In this document: positions 11,315 through 19,623 of the stretch, in pieces
Position numbering within the stretch: position 1 is the first letter of the stretch
Layout of the letters: each line of letters starts with the position of its first letter
Assembly (NCBI RefSeq): GCF_003263785.1
Contig: NZ_JYJK01000061.1
Span: 1 to 64,000, forward strand
Length of the DNA: 64,000 nt
Direction of reading: 5' to 3'
Source: Vibrio variabilis
GTDB taxonomy: Bacteria; Pseudomonadota; Gammaproteobacteria; Enterobacterales; Vibrionaceae
The notes under the pieces: model-generated
Seen by the model: the letters and a program-made list of their open reading frames with translations, nothing else
Told to the model about the DNA's origin: nothing
Databases searched by the model: none
Translations under genes and position numbers: made by a program

Positions 11315-12328
11315 ATGACGCGTAAACACATCTATATCGCCTATACTGGCGGCACTATCGGCATGCAAAAGTCCGATCATGGTTACATTCCTGTCGCGGG
11401 CTTTATGGAAAAGCAACTGGCGAGCATGCCAGAATTCCATCGCCCTGAGATGCCAGAGTTCACTATTCATGAATACGAGCCGCTCATCGACTCTTCTGAC
11501 ATGACGCCTGCAGACTGGCAACAGATCGCCGACGACATTCGAGACAACTACGACAACTACGACGGTTTCGTCATTCTTCATGGTACCGACACCATGGCGT
11601 ACACTGCTTCGGCATTGTCGTTCATGCTAGAAAATCTTGGCAAACCTGTGATTGTGACAGGCTCGCAGATCCCACTAGCTGAGCTGCGCTCTGATGGTCA
11701 GGCAAACTTGCTGAATGCGCTTCACATCGCAGCCAACTATCCAATCAACGAAGTGACGCTGTTTTTCAATAACCAGCTGATGCGCGGTAACCGCAGCACA
11801 AAGTCACACGCGGATGGCTTTAATGCCTTCACCTCACCAAACCTGCAACCTCTGCTAGAAGCTGGGATTAATATCCAATTGAGCAGCGGTGTGGAAATCA
11901 ACAAACAGCCGGAAGGTAAGTTCAAGGTACATGACATCACGCCACAGCCTATTGGCGTTATCACCATGTACCCAGGCATTTCCCACGAAGTGATCCGCAA
12001 TACCTTGCTGCAACCTGTTAATGCAATGATTTTGTTGACCTTTGGTGTGGGTAATGCACCGCAAAACCCAGAGCTTTTAGCACACCTGAAAGAAGCGTCA
12101 GAGCGCGGCGTATTAGTGGTCAACTTAACTCAGTGTTTGGCGGGTAAAGTTAACATGGGCGGTTACGCGACTGGCTGTGCACTCGCTGATGCCGGCGTGA
12201 TTAGCGGTTTCGATATGACACCGGAAGCCGCGCTTGCCAAGCTGCACTATCTGCTGAGCCAAAACCTCAGTTATGAACAGGTGAAAGCGCAAATGCTGGA
12301 AGTACTGCGCGGTGAAATGAGCAAATAG
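11315..12328 (+). CDS. ansA: L-asparaginase I (cytoplasmic)
   Basis: Hydrolyses asparagine to aspartate and ammonia. Starting at ATG 11315 (MTRKHIYIAYTGGTIGM) the protein has 337 residues, matching E. coli AnsA; an ATG at 11306 adds three residues, and longer forms run back into the terminator. The catalytic threonines are in YTGGTIGM and LHGTDTMAYTAS. SQIPLAELRSDG and VNLTQCLAGKVNMGGYATG are near-identical to the family. It has no signal peptide, consistent with the cytoplasmic low-affinity type. It is followed by its own terminator. Confidence 0.95.
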   Translation: MTRKHIYIAYTGGTIGMQKSDHGYIPVAGFMEKQLASMPEFHRPEMPEFTIHEYEPLIDSSDMTPADWQQIADDIRDNYDNYDGFVILHGTDTMAYTASALSFMLENLGKPVIVTGSQIPLAELRSDGQANLLNALHIAANYPINEVTLFFNNQLMRGNRSTKSHADGFNAFTSPNLQPLLEAGINIQLSSGVEINKQPEGKFKVHDITPQPIGVITMYPGISHEVIRNTLLQPVNAMILLTFGVGNAPQNPELLAHLKEASERGVLVVNLTQCLAGKVNMGGYATGCALADAGVISGFDMTPEAALAKLHYLLSQNLSYEQVKAQMLEVLRGEMSK

Positions 12329-12367
12329 CCTTTAGGCAACACCCTAAGATTCACCCTAAACTTTTAT

Positions 12368-12398
12368 AGCCGCAGCGATATATCACTGCGGCTTTTCT
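12368..12398 (+). terminator. Terminator after ansA
   Basis: AGCCGCAG and CTGCGGCT form an 8-bp stem around a 10-base loop, followed by TTTTCTTTG, about 40 bases after the ansA stop codon. Confidence 0.75.
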
Positions 12399-12528
12399 TT
12401 GACCTTCACTTCATTACAGCGACTTTATCAAAAAAAGTTAGGGCGATTACTTTTTAACCAAACAAACACCCAAGCTCTGTTTTGCACGTGCAATCCGTAT
12501 TTATTTCTATATACTCCCGCGCCGTTTG

Positions 12529-12620
12529 TCAGGTGAAAACCTGAACACAACCAATACAAGCCGTCACCATGGAACTGTGAATGACCCCAAGGAATCGGAC
12601 CAGCTTATTTCACAGCTTGT
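12529..12620 (+). promoter_or_regulatory. Structured leader upstream of nupC
   Basis: The 300-base gap between ansA and nupC ends in a folded segment. TCAGGT-GAAA-ACCTGA (12529-12544) is a perfect 6-bp hairpin with a GNRA tetraloop. ACAAGC (12556-12561) pairs with GCTTGT (12615-12620). Inside, CTGTGAA (12575-12581) can pair with TTCACAG (12609-12615), or its GTGA can pair with TCAC (12564-12567); the two are mutually exclusive. The alternative pairing resembles a regulatory leader. I do not recognise a known riboswitch class. Confidence 0.45.
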
Positions 12621-12632
12621 AAAGGTTACTCA

Positions 12633-12764
12633 ATGACAATTTTATTCAACACCTACCACACCACGTGGTTTCCTCGTCCGTCTCTGTCGGCTTCTTGGTA
12701 TCACTTTGGCTCTTCCACCATTACCATGTTTGGAGCGCTGCCCAATGATCTCTATCCTGCTTAG
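12633..12764 (+). CDS. 43-codon ORF overlapping the nupC start
   Basis: ATG at 12633 follows an AAAGG site by eight bases and opens a 43-codon frame rich in aromatic residues, Ser and Thr (begins MTILFNTYHTTWFPRP, ends NDLYPA). It stops at TAG 12762-12764, 19 bases inside nupC. It could be a translated leader that couples ribosomes to nupC, or a chance ORF in a structured 5' region. There is no recognisable homology, and the evidence is position, a ribosome site and overlap only. Confidence 0.3.
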   Translation: MTILFNTYHTTWFPRPSLSASWYHFGSSTITMFGALPNDLYPA

Positions 12765-13955
12765 CCTAGTCGGCATCGTTTCGCTCATTGCTATCGCATA
12801 CCTGTTCTCTGAAAAACGTTCAGCGATCAATTGGAACACGGTACTTCGCGCCCTACTTCTACAATCACTAGTCGCAGCGTTTGTTCTCGCATTTCCACTA
12901 GGCAAAGATATTCTCGGCGCCATGAGCAGCGGCGTTGCGACTGTCCTTGGTTTCTCTGACCGCGGTATTCAGTTCCTATTTGGCGACTTAGCCACCAACG
13001 GCTTTGTGTTCGCCATTCGCGTACTGCCTATCATTGTGGTTATCAGCGCGCTGATTGCCGCGCTTTACTACCTTGGCATCATGCAACTGGCGATTCGCGT
13101 TATCGGCGGCGGCCTACAAAAGTTCCTTGGCACCAGTAAAGCGGAGTCATTAGTGGCGACGGGCAACATTTTCTTATCGCAAAGTGAATCACCACTGCTT
13201 ATTCGTCCATTTCTCGGCACAATGACACGCTCAGAGCTATTTGCCGTGATGGCCGGTGGCATGGCATCGGTCGCAGGAAGTGTACTTGGTGGTTACGCAG
13301 GACTGGGTGTTGAACTTAAGTACCTCATCGCCGCAAGCTTTATGGCAGCGCCTGGCTCGTTAATGATGGCCAAGCTACTGGTACCAGAGCAGCAAACACC
13401 GTCTGACTACAGCGATATCGAACTCGATGACAGCAAGCAAAGCAACATCATTGATGCCCTCGCTGCTGGCGCAATGAACGGCATGAGAGTCGCGGTTGCG
13501 GTCGGTACTATGCTTGTTGCTTTCATCAGTGTGATTGCGATGCTTAACGCGGCAATTGAATCTATCACGGGCTGGTTTGGCGGCGAAGGGGTCACGTTAG
13601 AGCTACTGTTTGGTTATGTGTTCGCTCCAGTGGCTTGGTTGATTGGCGTGGAATCGAGTGAAGTGTTAACCGCGGGTTCATTTATCGGCCAGAAAGTGAT
13701 TTTGAATGAGTTTGTTGCCTTCATCGACTTTGTAGAAGCAAAAGCCATGCTGTCGGACAAATCTCAAGTCATCGTTACCTTTGCCCTTTGTGGATTCGCG
13801 AACATCTCTTCGATCGCGATTCAAATTGGTGCCATTGCCTCTATGGCGCCGGAACGTCGCTCAGATGTGGCAAGCTTGGCATTAAAGCCGTTCTTGCCGG
13901 TACACTTGCGAACCTAATGAGTGCTTGCCTTGCTGGCCTGTTCTTTATGCTATAA
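12746..13955 (+). CDS. nupC: NupC family concentrative nucleoside transporter, frameshift near the 3' end
   Basis: Inner-membrane Na+- or H+-coupled nucleoside importer of the CNT family. The start is ATG 12746 (MISILLSLVGIVSLIAIAYLF) behind GGAG. Family landmarks are GDLATNGFVFA, GNIFLSQSESPLLIRP, GGMASVAGSVLGGYAG, and GFANISSIAIQIG near the end. The frame breaks at 13877-13879: adding one G to TTGGC turns the aberrant end into GIKAVLAGTLANLMSACLAG, with a stop at 13953-13955, giving about 403 residues. The first codons overlap a 43-codon upstream ORF, and a folded leader precedes it. Confidence 0.9.
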
Positions 13956-14045
13956 AGCATAACCACCGTACAACTAGGGGAACTGATACCTCAGGCTCAA
14001 ATAAGGTGTCAGATCCCCGCTTGGTATTGATAGTAAACAGCCACC

Positions 14046-14513
14046 CTAAACAAACTTTGCCAAGACGCTATCCGATGCGTCCTCAATCAAATCCAACACT
14101 AACTCAAACCCTTGTTCACCGCCATAATAAGGATCCGGTATCTCAGTGTGACTCGATGAGCCATGGCTCAGAAAAAGCGACAACTTGTATTGCAAGTGCG
14201 CAGGGCAACGCTGTTTTAGATCGGCCAAATTATCTCTATCCGCCGCCAAAATAATATCAAACACTTCAAAGTCATCATCCGTCACCTGCCGTGCTCGGAT
14301 GCCAGCAAACGAGTAGCCCCTCGCCTCTCCCGCTTTTCTCGACCTTGGGTCTGGCGTATTCCCTTGGTGATAACCAATCGTACCCGCCGAGTCTATCGTC
14401 ACCGATACACCACTTTGCTCAGCACGCGCACGAAGCACGGCTTCCCCTGTAGGCGAGCGGCAAATGTTGCCCATGCATACAACGAGAATCGATGGTTTCT
14501 TTTTATTATTCAT
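14046..14513 (-). CDS. Low-molecular-weight protein-tyrosine phosphatase
   Basis: 155 residues. The P-loop CMGNICRS (residues 13-20) carries the catalytic Cys and Arg, and DPYYGG near residue 127 holds the general-acid Asp. Bacterial members dephosphorylate tyrosine kinases, often in polysaccharide export, or act as arsenate-reductase relatives. No kinase gene is nearby. The first 15 codons and the upstream DNA are duplicated at 30973-31112, which marks this gene as one edge of the island. The coding sequence itself is intact. Confidence 0.92.
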   Translation of the reverse strand: MNNKKKPSILVVCMGNICRSPTGEAVLRARAEQSGVSVTIDSAGTIGYHQGNTPDPRSRKAGEARGYSFAGIRARQVTDDDFEVFDIILAADRDNLADLKQRCPAHLQYKLSLFLSHGSSSHTEIPDPYYGGEQGFELVLDLIEDASDSVLAKFV

Positions 14514-14607
14514 AGAGTTAACACCTAATTTCGGCCAATTTTCATGTCAAAGATACAAAAAATTTTAGTCGATAAATCAGGTACTTGTGAATAGTTTTGG
14601 AGGGATT
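14468..14607 (+). repeat. Direct repeat, copy 1a (5' end of phosphatase gene and upstream DNA)
   Basis: From TGCCCATGCATACAAC through about 14607, this segment matches 30973-31112 with only about five differences in 125 bases. It spans the first 15 codons of the phosphatase (on the minus strand) and the following intergenic DNA, which otherwise holds no gene up to 14869. Copy 2 continues directly into sequence matching 15397-15491. Confidence 0.85.
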
Positions 14608-14869
14608 TTGGAGCGAATCTGCCCTCAAAATGACCATTCAGCATCGATGTGAAAACCATCCTAACAAACTGATTTCAACATAAGCCATTGAAAAATAAAC
14701 ACATTATAAAATTAAGCGTGTTCACACGGCTGCTTGTCAGTTTTATTTATCTTGAAGAGCAAAAAGTAATCACCAAACGGACTCTTGGGGTTTGGCCGGG
14801 TGTTAGCATCAGCAATGAAAGGAGCAGAGTGTTCTCCAACTTATCTCAATCCAAGCAAGGGGAGGAAGT

Positions 14870-15397
14870 ATGAGCGGCATTTTTACTTTACTGGCTTTAG
14901 TCATCTTTGGTTTGTTTTTGGTAGCCAAAATGCGCAGTTACGAAGCTATCGGAAGCACGATCGAACCTGGCGTTAACACCAAGGAGTCAAACTATGAACC
15001 AAACTGGGTATTTTACCAAGACCAAACTCAAAGCTCGGTCGATAGCAACTCGTATGAGCCAACTAACGACACCGATTTTGCATCGATGGACTTTACCAAC
15101 CAATCTCATGTCGATGATGAAAACACCGTCATTAACCCAGCAACAGGCCTTCCAATGGTTGGAGGTATTAGCGGGCTGGATACTATGGGAAATCCGTATG
15201 GCTACGACAGTCTGTCTCAGAGCACGTACCCAGACGATACCTCCTCAAGTACTGCTGATAGCGCTTTTGAAGCTGATTCTAGTTCATGTACTGATCACGA
15301 CTCTGACGAATTCGTTAGTACAGGCTTTGATAATAGTTGCGATGGCAGTTTTGACGATAGCTTCAGCTCGGGATTGGATGACGACATGTTTTCGTAG
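14870..15397 (+). CDS. Membrane-anchored Ser/Asp-rich protein of unknown function
   Basis: 175 residues with a strong GGGGAGG ribosome site just upstream of ATG. One N-terminal hydrophobic helix (about residues 4-18) is followed by a hydrophilic, Ser/Asp/Thr-rich, probably disordered tail ending in DDSFSSGLDDDMFS. An embedded conserved block, INPATGLPMVGGISGLD followed by GNPYG (about residues 88-111), resembles a short motif seen at the C-terminus of several uncharacterised proteobacterial proteins. It is absent from the second repeat copy at 31.1 kb, where flanking sequences on either side of this gene are joined. I cannot assign a function. Confidence 0.6.
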   Translation: MSGIFTLLALVIFGLFLVAKMRSYEAIGSTIEPGVNTKESNYEPNWVFYQDQTQSSVDSNSYEPTNDTDFASMDFTNQSHVDDENTVINPATGLPMVGGISGLDTMGNPYGYDSLSQSTYPDDTSSSTADSAFEADSSSCTDHDSDEFVSTGFDNSCDGSFDDSFSSGLDDDMFS

Positions 15398-15491
15398 GGG
15401 TTCGTTGTTGAGGCGGTTTAGGCGTTGAGAGTGAGGGCTGGGAGCTTTCGAGTTAGCTGTGGTTTTGAGGCTAACTGAAAGTGGACATAAA
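15397..15491 (+). repeat. Direct repeat, copy 1b (hairpin following the 175-residue gene)
   Basis: Matches 31107-31191 (GGTTCGTTGTTG through GAAAGTGGACA), somewhat diverged. It contains an imperfect inverted repeat, AGTTAGC / GCTAACT, after the gene, which may act as a terminator. In copy 2 the corresponding arms CTTTCGAGTT / AACTCGAAAG are perfect. Confidence 0.75.
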
Positions 15492-15555
15492 TGAGCTACA
15501 GCTTTCGCTAAATTAGCAGTTAACGGATTAGCTAATGTATTGCAAACCTCTAGTG

Positions 15556-15581
15556 TAGTGGCTAAATTCATTCAGCCACTA
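15556..15581 (-). terminator. Possible terminator downstream of the RelA/SpoT-domain gene
   Basis: TAGTGGCT and AGCCACTA form an 8-bp stem with a 10-base loop about 100 bases beyond the stop of the RelA/SpoT-domain gene. There is no strong T run on either strand, so the call is tentative. Confidence 0.35.
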
Positions 15582-15684
15582 TACCCTGTGGGTTCATGGG
15601 CGTATACACTCTTTCAAGACTTATATGAGCCAGAATACAAACGAGAAGCTGCGCGATCCATCACTCCTTGCAGCAAAACTCAGT

Positions 15685-16353
15685 TTAATTGCCAGCTTCC
15701 ATATCAATTAACTTAAAAATTGAGTGTGACATTCTGGTACCAGCTCCTACTATACGAGCGAATACTTTTAATTGCTCTTTTATAGCAAGGCTGTCTGTCT
15801 CTGTTGGATAGTTTACCGTGTGGTCTAACTCTCCCCAAACTTCCTCAAAAAGGGTTCTTACCTGCACCTCACAAGTAACGTCACTGTGTTCGCTTGCTTT
15901 GAAGACATAGTGAACACTAGTGTAGAAGCTATCTTTCTGTCGAACATCCATTCCTAGACTACGAAAGAGCTCTCCGTACTCGGGATCCCACGTGTAAGCC
16001 TTCGGTTGTTCGTACAGAAAAATATCACCTTTCTCAAGATATTCCTGAAACGTACGGTGAATGTGCTCTAGTTGTCCTTGATGTAGGTGAAGAATTCTAA
16101 TCCCAGATATATCAGTGACCTTTTGCAGAATGTTCTCTGAAGAAATTAACTCCTCTCCCTTTCCTTGAAGTACCTCATTTTTGCGAGAGATTTTTGCATC
16201 CAAATGAGTGAGATCTTTCACTCTATATTTGTAACTATGTACGTTATCTCTCAAAACTGGGTTATGGTTTATGTAAGACAGAATCCTTTCAGCAAAAATC
16301 TGATATTCGTGAACTTTAGATCGAACAACAGCAATAGCACTTTCATTACTCAT
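15685..16353 (-). CDS. RelA/SpoT-domain (p)ppGpp-synthetase-like protein
   Basis: 222 residues covering one nucleotide pyrophosphokinase domain with no hydrolase, TGS or ACT domain. Synthetase landmarks are YRVKDLTHLDAKISRK, DISGIRI, YTSVHYVF, and EVQVRTLFEEVWGELDH, which carries the Glu/Gln/Arg and His of the active site. Such stand-alone domains make (p)ppGpp, or act as toxins that pyrophosphorylate other nucleotides or tRNA. The ATG immediately follows the TAA of the ParA-like gene (TAAATG), so the two are translationally coupled. The tight pairing with a ParA ATPase in an island suggests a two-component accessory or defence system; that is inference. The domain call is firm. Confidence 0.85.
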   Translation of the reverse strand: MSNESAIAVVRSKVHEYQIFAERILSYINHNPVLRDNVHSYKYRVKDLTHLDAKISRKNEVLQGKGEELISSENILQKVTDISGIRILHLHQGQLEHIHRTFQEYLEKGDIFLYEQPKAYTWDPEYGELFRSLGMDVRQKDSFYTSVHYVFKASEHSDVTCEVQVRTLFEEVWGELDHTVNYPTETDSLAIKEQLKVFARIVGAGTRMSHSIFKLIDMEAGN

Positions 16354-17465
16354 TTAGCTTCTCCCAATTCGTTCTAGGCGAGCCAGCAAAGAATTCGCAA
16401 AATTGATATAGCCTTCTTGAGTTTCAGTATATTGTTCCCTTCTACCTTGGATTGTGCTTTTGTCTTTTGGATCAGTTACCTCTCCTGATGTAGGTAAAAG
16501 CCACATTGGTTGTTTGTACTTTTGGGCGTATGCTGGCATCGTAGCATGGCCATAAATGATCGAATTACCACCAATAAACTCTCTTATTTCCTCTTCTGTG
16601 ATAGGGGAATAGCAAGCTTTCGGGATGTAATCCACAATTTTGTCGGGTAATTTATTAGCCAATTGAAGTGCGCTTTGGCTATTTTGAGGGCGTTCGCTGC
16701 ATCGTCTCGTTTTTTTGCGTTGTATATTGTGTAACCCAACAACTTAACAAACTCTTTCGGCAAGTTTTCCTTTTTGGATTCTGGTAGAAGAGACATCATC
16801 GTATCAAAATCTCTCTTCCATATTCCCAGGGCATTACCGATGTTTTTAATACCGTAACCGGAAAACATATCAGGAGCGCAGGGGATCAAAAAGCCGTCAG
16901 TATTAGAAATAATCACTTTATTTAAGATACCGAGACTAGGAGATGTATCGATTAGAACAACCTCAAAGCCATATTTTTCGGCGTACTTACGACTGATACG
17001 TCTAATCGCAGTAACTACACGTAAGGCTTGTGGTTCACCGAGAAACGCTTCACTCCATTGTTTTGAAAGCTTGTTTTCAAAAAGGTGGAGAGTGAGACGG
17101 CCGGGAATAAGAGATAAATGCTCATTTATATCAACGCTTGGCGGAAGCTCTTCCTCTTCAGATTGACCGTCCTCGGAAGGCTTCAATATATAGTGAACTG
17201 AGCGCGGGGAACCATGTACAGCTTTGAACTCTGGTTCACTAATACTGCGTTTAGCCTTTTCATAATCTTCAATAAACTCATCTTCTTTATCCCAAATGTC
17301 TTCGATTTGTTCATCACTCAAAGCGAAAAGACTAAGGTTAGATTGTGGGTCTAAATCAATCATGAGTGTTTTTACACCCATCTCAGAGAGAGCATACCCT
17401 AGATGATATGTGAGCGTTGACTTTCCAACCCCACCTTTATTGTTGAAGATCGATATTGATTTCAT
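16354..17465 (-). CDS. ParA/Soj-family ATPase, frameshifted
   Basis: Deviant Walker A motif [20 protein letters not shown] at residues 6-25, the DLDPQSNLS switch, and [10 protein letters not shown] (Walker B). This type has a longer C-terminal part than chromosomal Soj. The frame breaks near 16668; adding one G to the TGG run joins ...AKAHFNW to [19 protein letters not shown] and extends the protein by about 95 residues to [12 protein letters not shown], total about 370. No parB or centromere-like repeat follows. Instead the RelA/SpoT-domain gene starts on the next base. ParA-type ATPases dimerise on ATP and bind DNA or protein partners; here it may control the linked synthetase. Confidence 0.85.
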
Positions 17466-17670
17466 GTTGCATCCTGCCTAACTGTTTTATTTTACTGGTA
17501 AAGTATCACAAAAAACCAAACGGATTGCATATATCCCCTTTAAGACATGTGATTCACCACTAGATCTTTATGCTTCTGCTCTAATCGAGAGTAAGCGCCC
17601 TATAAACACCGCATTCTAATAACCTCAGTCTCCAATTATGATCTTATTTCACCAACACGGAGGTAAGGTC

Positions 17671-17990
17671 ATGGCAAAACGACGCAGTGACCAGGAATGG
17701 CATGCATTATTCGAGCAATACGAAGCAAGAGAACTCACTCAACGCGCCTTTTGTGAGCAGAACAATCTCAGTCCTTCAACCTTTTCGCCAAGCGACAACT
17801 ACTACAGCAAATTAGCCCCAACCAAAACAGCTGTTTCGTTAAAGCACAGCTAGTCGAAAAGCCCACCCACTATCAATTAGTACATACGCCAGTAGCGAAT
17901 ATGATACTCTCTTTGCGGGAGGCTGAACTCAGAATACCGCCGGGCACGCCAGCTTCTTATGTCGCGGAGTTGATCGGAGCACTATCGTGA
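17671..17990 (+). pseudogene. tnpA: IS66 TnpA, frameshifted
   Basis: Opens MAKRRSDQEWHALFEQYEAR, with the helix-turn-helix QRAFCEQNNLSPSTF of IS66 TnpA. The frame breaks about 17790; restoring one T gives FAKRQQLLQQISPNQ and continues to TPASYVAELIGALS before TGA at 17988-17990. TnpA helps the IS66 transposase in an unknown way. The gene overlaps the tnpB start, as in intact IS66 elements. Confidence 0.7.
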
Positions 17991-18133
17991 AAAGAATGCT
18001 AAGTGCGCCGAACATCTACCTGTATCGAGAGGCTGTCGACTTCCGTAAGTCGATTAATGGCCTCGCTGCCATCATTGAATCTGAGACCAACTTGCCTCTA
18101 GGCTCTGGCTCCTTATTTGATAAGGCCTGTTAG
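17987..18133 (+). pseudogene. tnpB: IS66 TnpB, truncated
   Basis: A GTG start overlapping the tnpA stop gives VKRMLSAPNIYLYREAVDFR and then KSINGLAAIIE, the diagnostic IS66 Orf2 N-terminus. It ends after 48 codons at TAG, where about 115 are normal. Sequence after GSGSLF diverges abruptly, which indicates deletion rather than a point mutation. Confidence 0.75.
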
Positions 18134-18470
18134 CCGTAGCCACTTTCAGATTACAAAAGCTGGTACAAACTCGGATCGTTGCTCTGTCAGTTGCAACTAA
18201 ACGAAACACATTTAGGGGCAAAAATAAGCTAGCCTCGTCACTCTGTTTGCGGAGTTGACGATATGATTCATTGGGCGCTGTCAGTAGATTCCTGCCTTCG
18301 CAGGAATGACCGGATTTGGATTTGGGTTATTAGCACAGAAAGGGGCACTTCTGAGTTACGAAGTGCTAACTGTGAAACTTTTGGACAAAACTGTTTCAGT
18401 GAGATTGCTAATTTGGCTGTTTGCGGGTTATTTAAAGTAAGTCAAACTGTGCCATAGTCGTTTGTTATAG
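18134..18470. other. Gene-free stretch with two palindromes
   Basis: Two stem-loops are visible: ATTCCTGC-CTTC-GCAGGAAT (18288-18307), a form common between Vibrio genes, and GCACTTC/GAAGTGC around 18345-18366. The right end next to the HEPN gene reads (minus strand) GCTATAACAAACGACT, the start of an attC-like site whose partner arm is not clear. It may be an attC cut by the IS66 insertion or deletion. I see no coding region. Confidence 0.45.
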
Positions 18471-19556
18471 CTATTTATCAGATGATGAAATAGCATCAAT
18501 CATCTCATTTTTTATAAGGTACTTTATTAATACATATCGAACTATCCGCTCTAACCCTAAAATAGTAGGTGAACGTTTTACATGTCTTTTCATTGCTACA
18601 TCTTCAATTACTGGATTACCTGAAATAATTTCTTCATTCTGATTTAAATGGTTAACAGAAAACCAGTTACTCATGAATTTTCCAGCATGAACATATGTAC
18701 TTCGTATGCTATATGCAGCCTTTAACCTAGATTTAAAGTTTTCAGACGTTAATTGATTACTAGGTGATAAAGACTCGGTTTCAGAGAAAAAGTCTTCATC
18801 TATGTGTTCTGTTACTAGCAAACAGAATTTTTCTGAAATGCCAGATAACCTTTTTTTAATTTGTCTTGCTACTTTGTCACCATCATCAAGACCTAATTCA
18901 ATTTTGTTAAGTAAAGAACGAATCTCATCATCTAAAAGGGATTCAATATCATAGTCCTGCTGAGCAGCCAAAATTTCACAAGATGTGACTAAACTAATAA
19001 AAGCAACTTCAGGATTAATTTCCATTTCACGCAGAGCATCTAAATAGAATTTGCCAGCATACAAAAATGCATCCTGAACTTCCTGTTTACTCTCACTAAC
19101 ACCATGAACAATTGCTATAATTTTCTCAACATTTTGCAAGTTTAATTCTAGCCGAAAATCACACCTTTCCTTTAAGCTATTAAAGGCTAGTGCTTTATTG
19201 TAACGTTCACCTCCAAGCTTTGAACTTGGTACATACGGACGTCCATGTTGTAGAAGTAAACCATGACTATCAAAACGCTTCCCGAACAAAACTGATAAAG
19301 CAATACAGAAATTTTCTGCAACATGGGAGTAATCCGGAATAACTATGGTATCCCTCTGCTCCTCAGGAGTAGAAACTGTCAACTCAAGGTACTGTCGGTA
19401 ACTGCTTTCAGTTGGATTAGGACGATAGAGATCAAGCCGATGATTCTCACGGGCATGAGTCAATAAATACGTTTCTGATTCACTCTCACCAACAAACCTT
19501 GATGGAGTTGAAATTAAAAAACGCGTAATAGTTGTATCACTTCTAAATTTACTCAT
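18471..19556 (-). CDS. HEPN (Apea-like) domain protein, integron cassette gene
   Basis: 361 residues with no signal peptide or membrane segment. The C-terminal half fits an Apea/HEPN-type domain: an acidic helical region (SLVTSCEILAAQQD), then AAYSIRSTYVHAGKF, in which R-x4-VHAG is the HEPN RNase-like signature, and a final helix LERIVRYVLIKYLI. HEPN proteins are commonly RNases of abortive-infection and toxin systems. An AGGAAA ribosome site precedes ATG. The upstream boundary is a compact attC palindrome at 19569-19623, so this is a cassette. The N-terminal 150 residues are unrecognised and may sense the trigger. Confidence 0.6.
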   Translation of the reverse strand: MSKFRSDTTITRFLISTPSRFVGESESETYLLTHARENHRLDLYRPNPTESSYRQYLELTVSTPEEQRDTIVIPDYSHVAENFCIALSVLFGKRFDSHGLLLQHGRPYVPSSKLGGERYNKALAFNSLKERCDFRLELNLQNVEKIIAIVHGVSESKQEVQDAFLYAGKFYLDALREMEINPEVAFISLVTSCEILAAQQDYDIESLLDDEIRSLLNKIELGLDDGDKVARQIKKRLSGISEKFCLLVTEHIDEDFFSETESLSPSNQLTSENFKSRLKAAYSIRSTYVHAGKFMSNWFSVNHLNQNEEIISGNPVIEDVAMKRHVKRSPTILGLERIVRYVLIKYLIKNEMIDAISSSDK

Positions 19557-19568
19557 AGTTTCCTAATT

Positions 19569-19623
19569 GCTATAACAACCAGATAAAGTGTCGGCTAGGC
19601 TACACTTATCCTTATTTGTTATA
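19569..19623 (-). repeat. Short attC-type recombination site
   Basis: Minus-strand TATAACAA (19616-19623 side) and TTGTTATA (19571-19578 side) form the outer arms, and GATAAGTGT / ACACTTTATC the inner stem around a short spacer. A 55-base palindrome between two co-oriented genes is the classic short attC layout. Confidence 0.65.

Larger units (their letters stand above)
17591..18133 (+). mobile_element. Remnant of an IS66-family insertion sequence
   Basis: Begins with GTAAGCGCCC, the typical IS66 terminal sequence, then carries tnpA and the first part of tnpB. The large tnpC transposase and the right end are missing, so it cannot transpose. The following sequence up to 18470 has no gene, only two palindromes. 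Confidence 0.75.

Noticed and set aside
14688..14873. 61-codon ORF before the 175-residue gene
   Set aside because: No ribosome site, it overlaps the promoter and ribosome-site region of a better-supported gene, and it has no recognisable domain.
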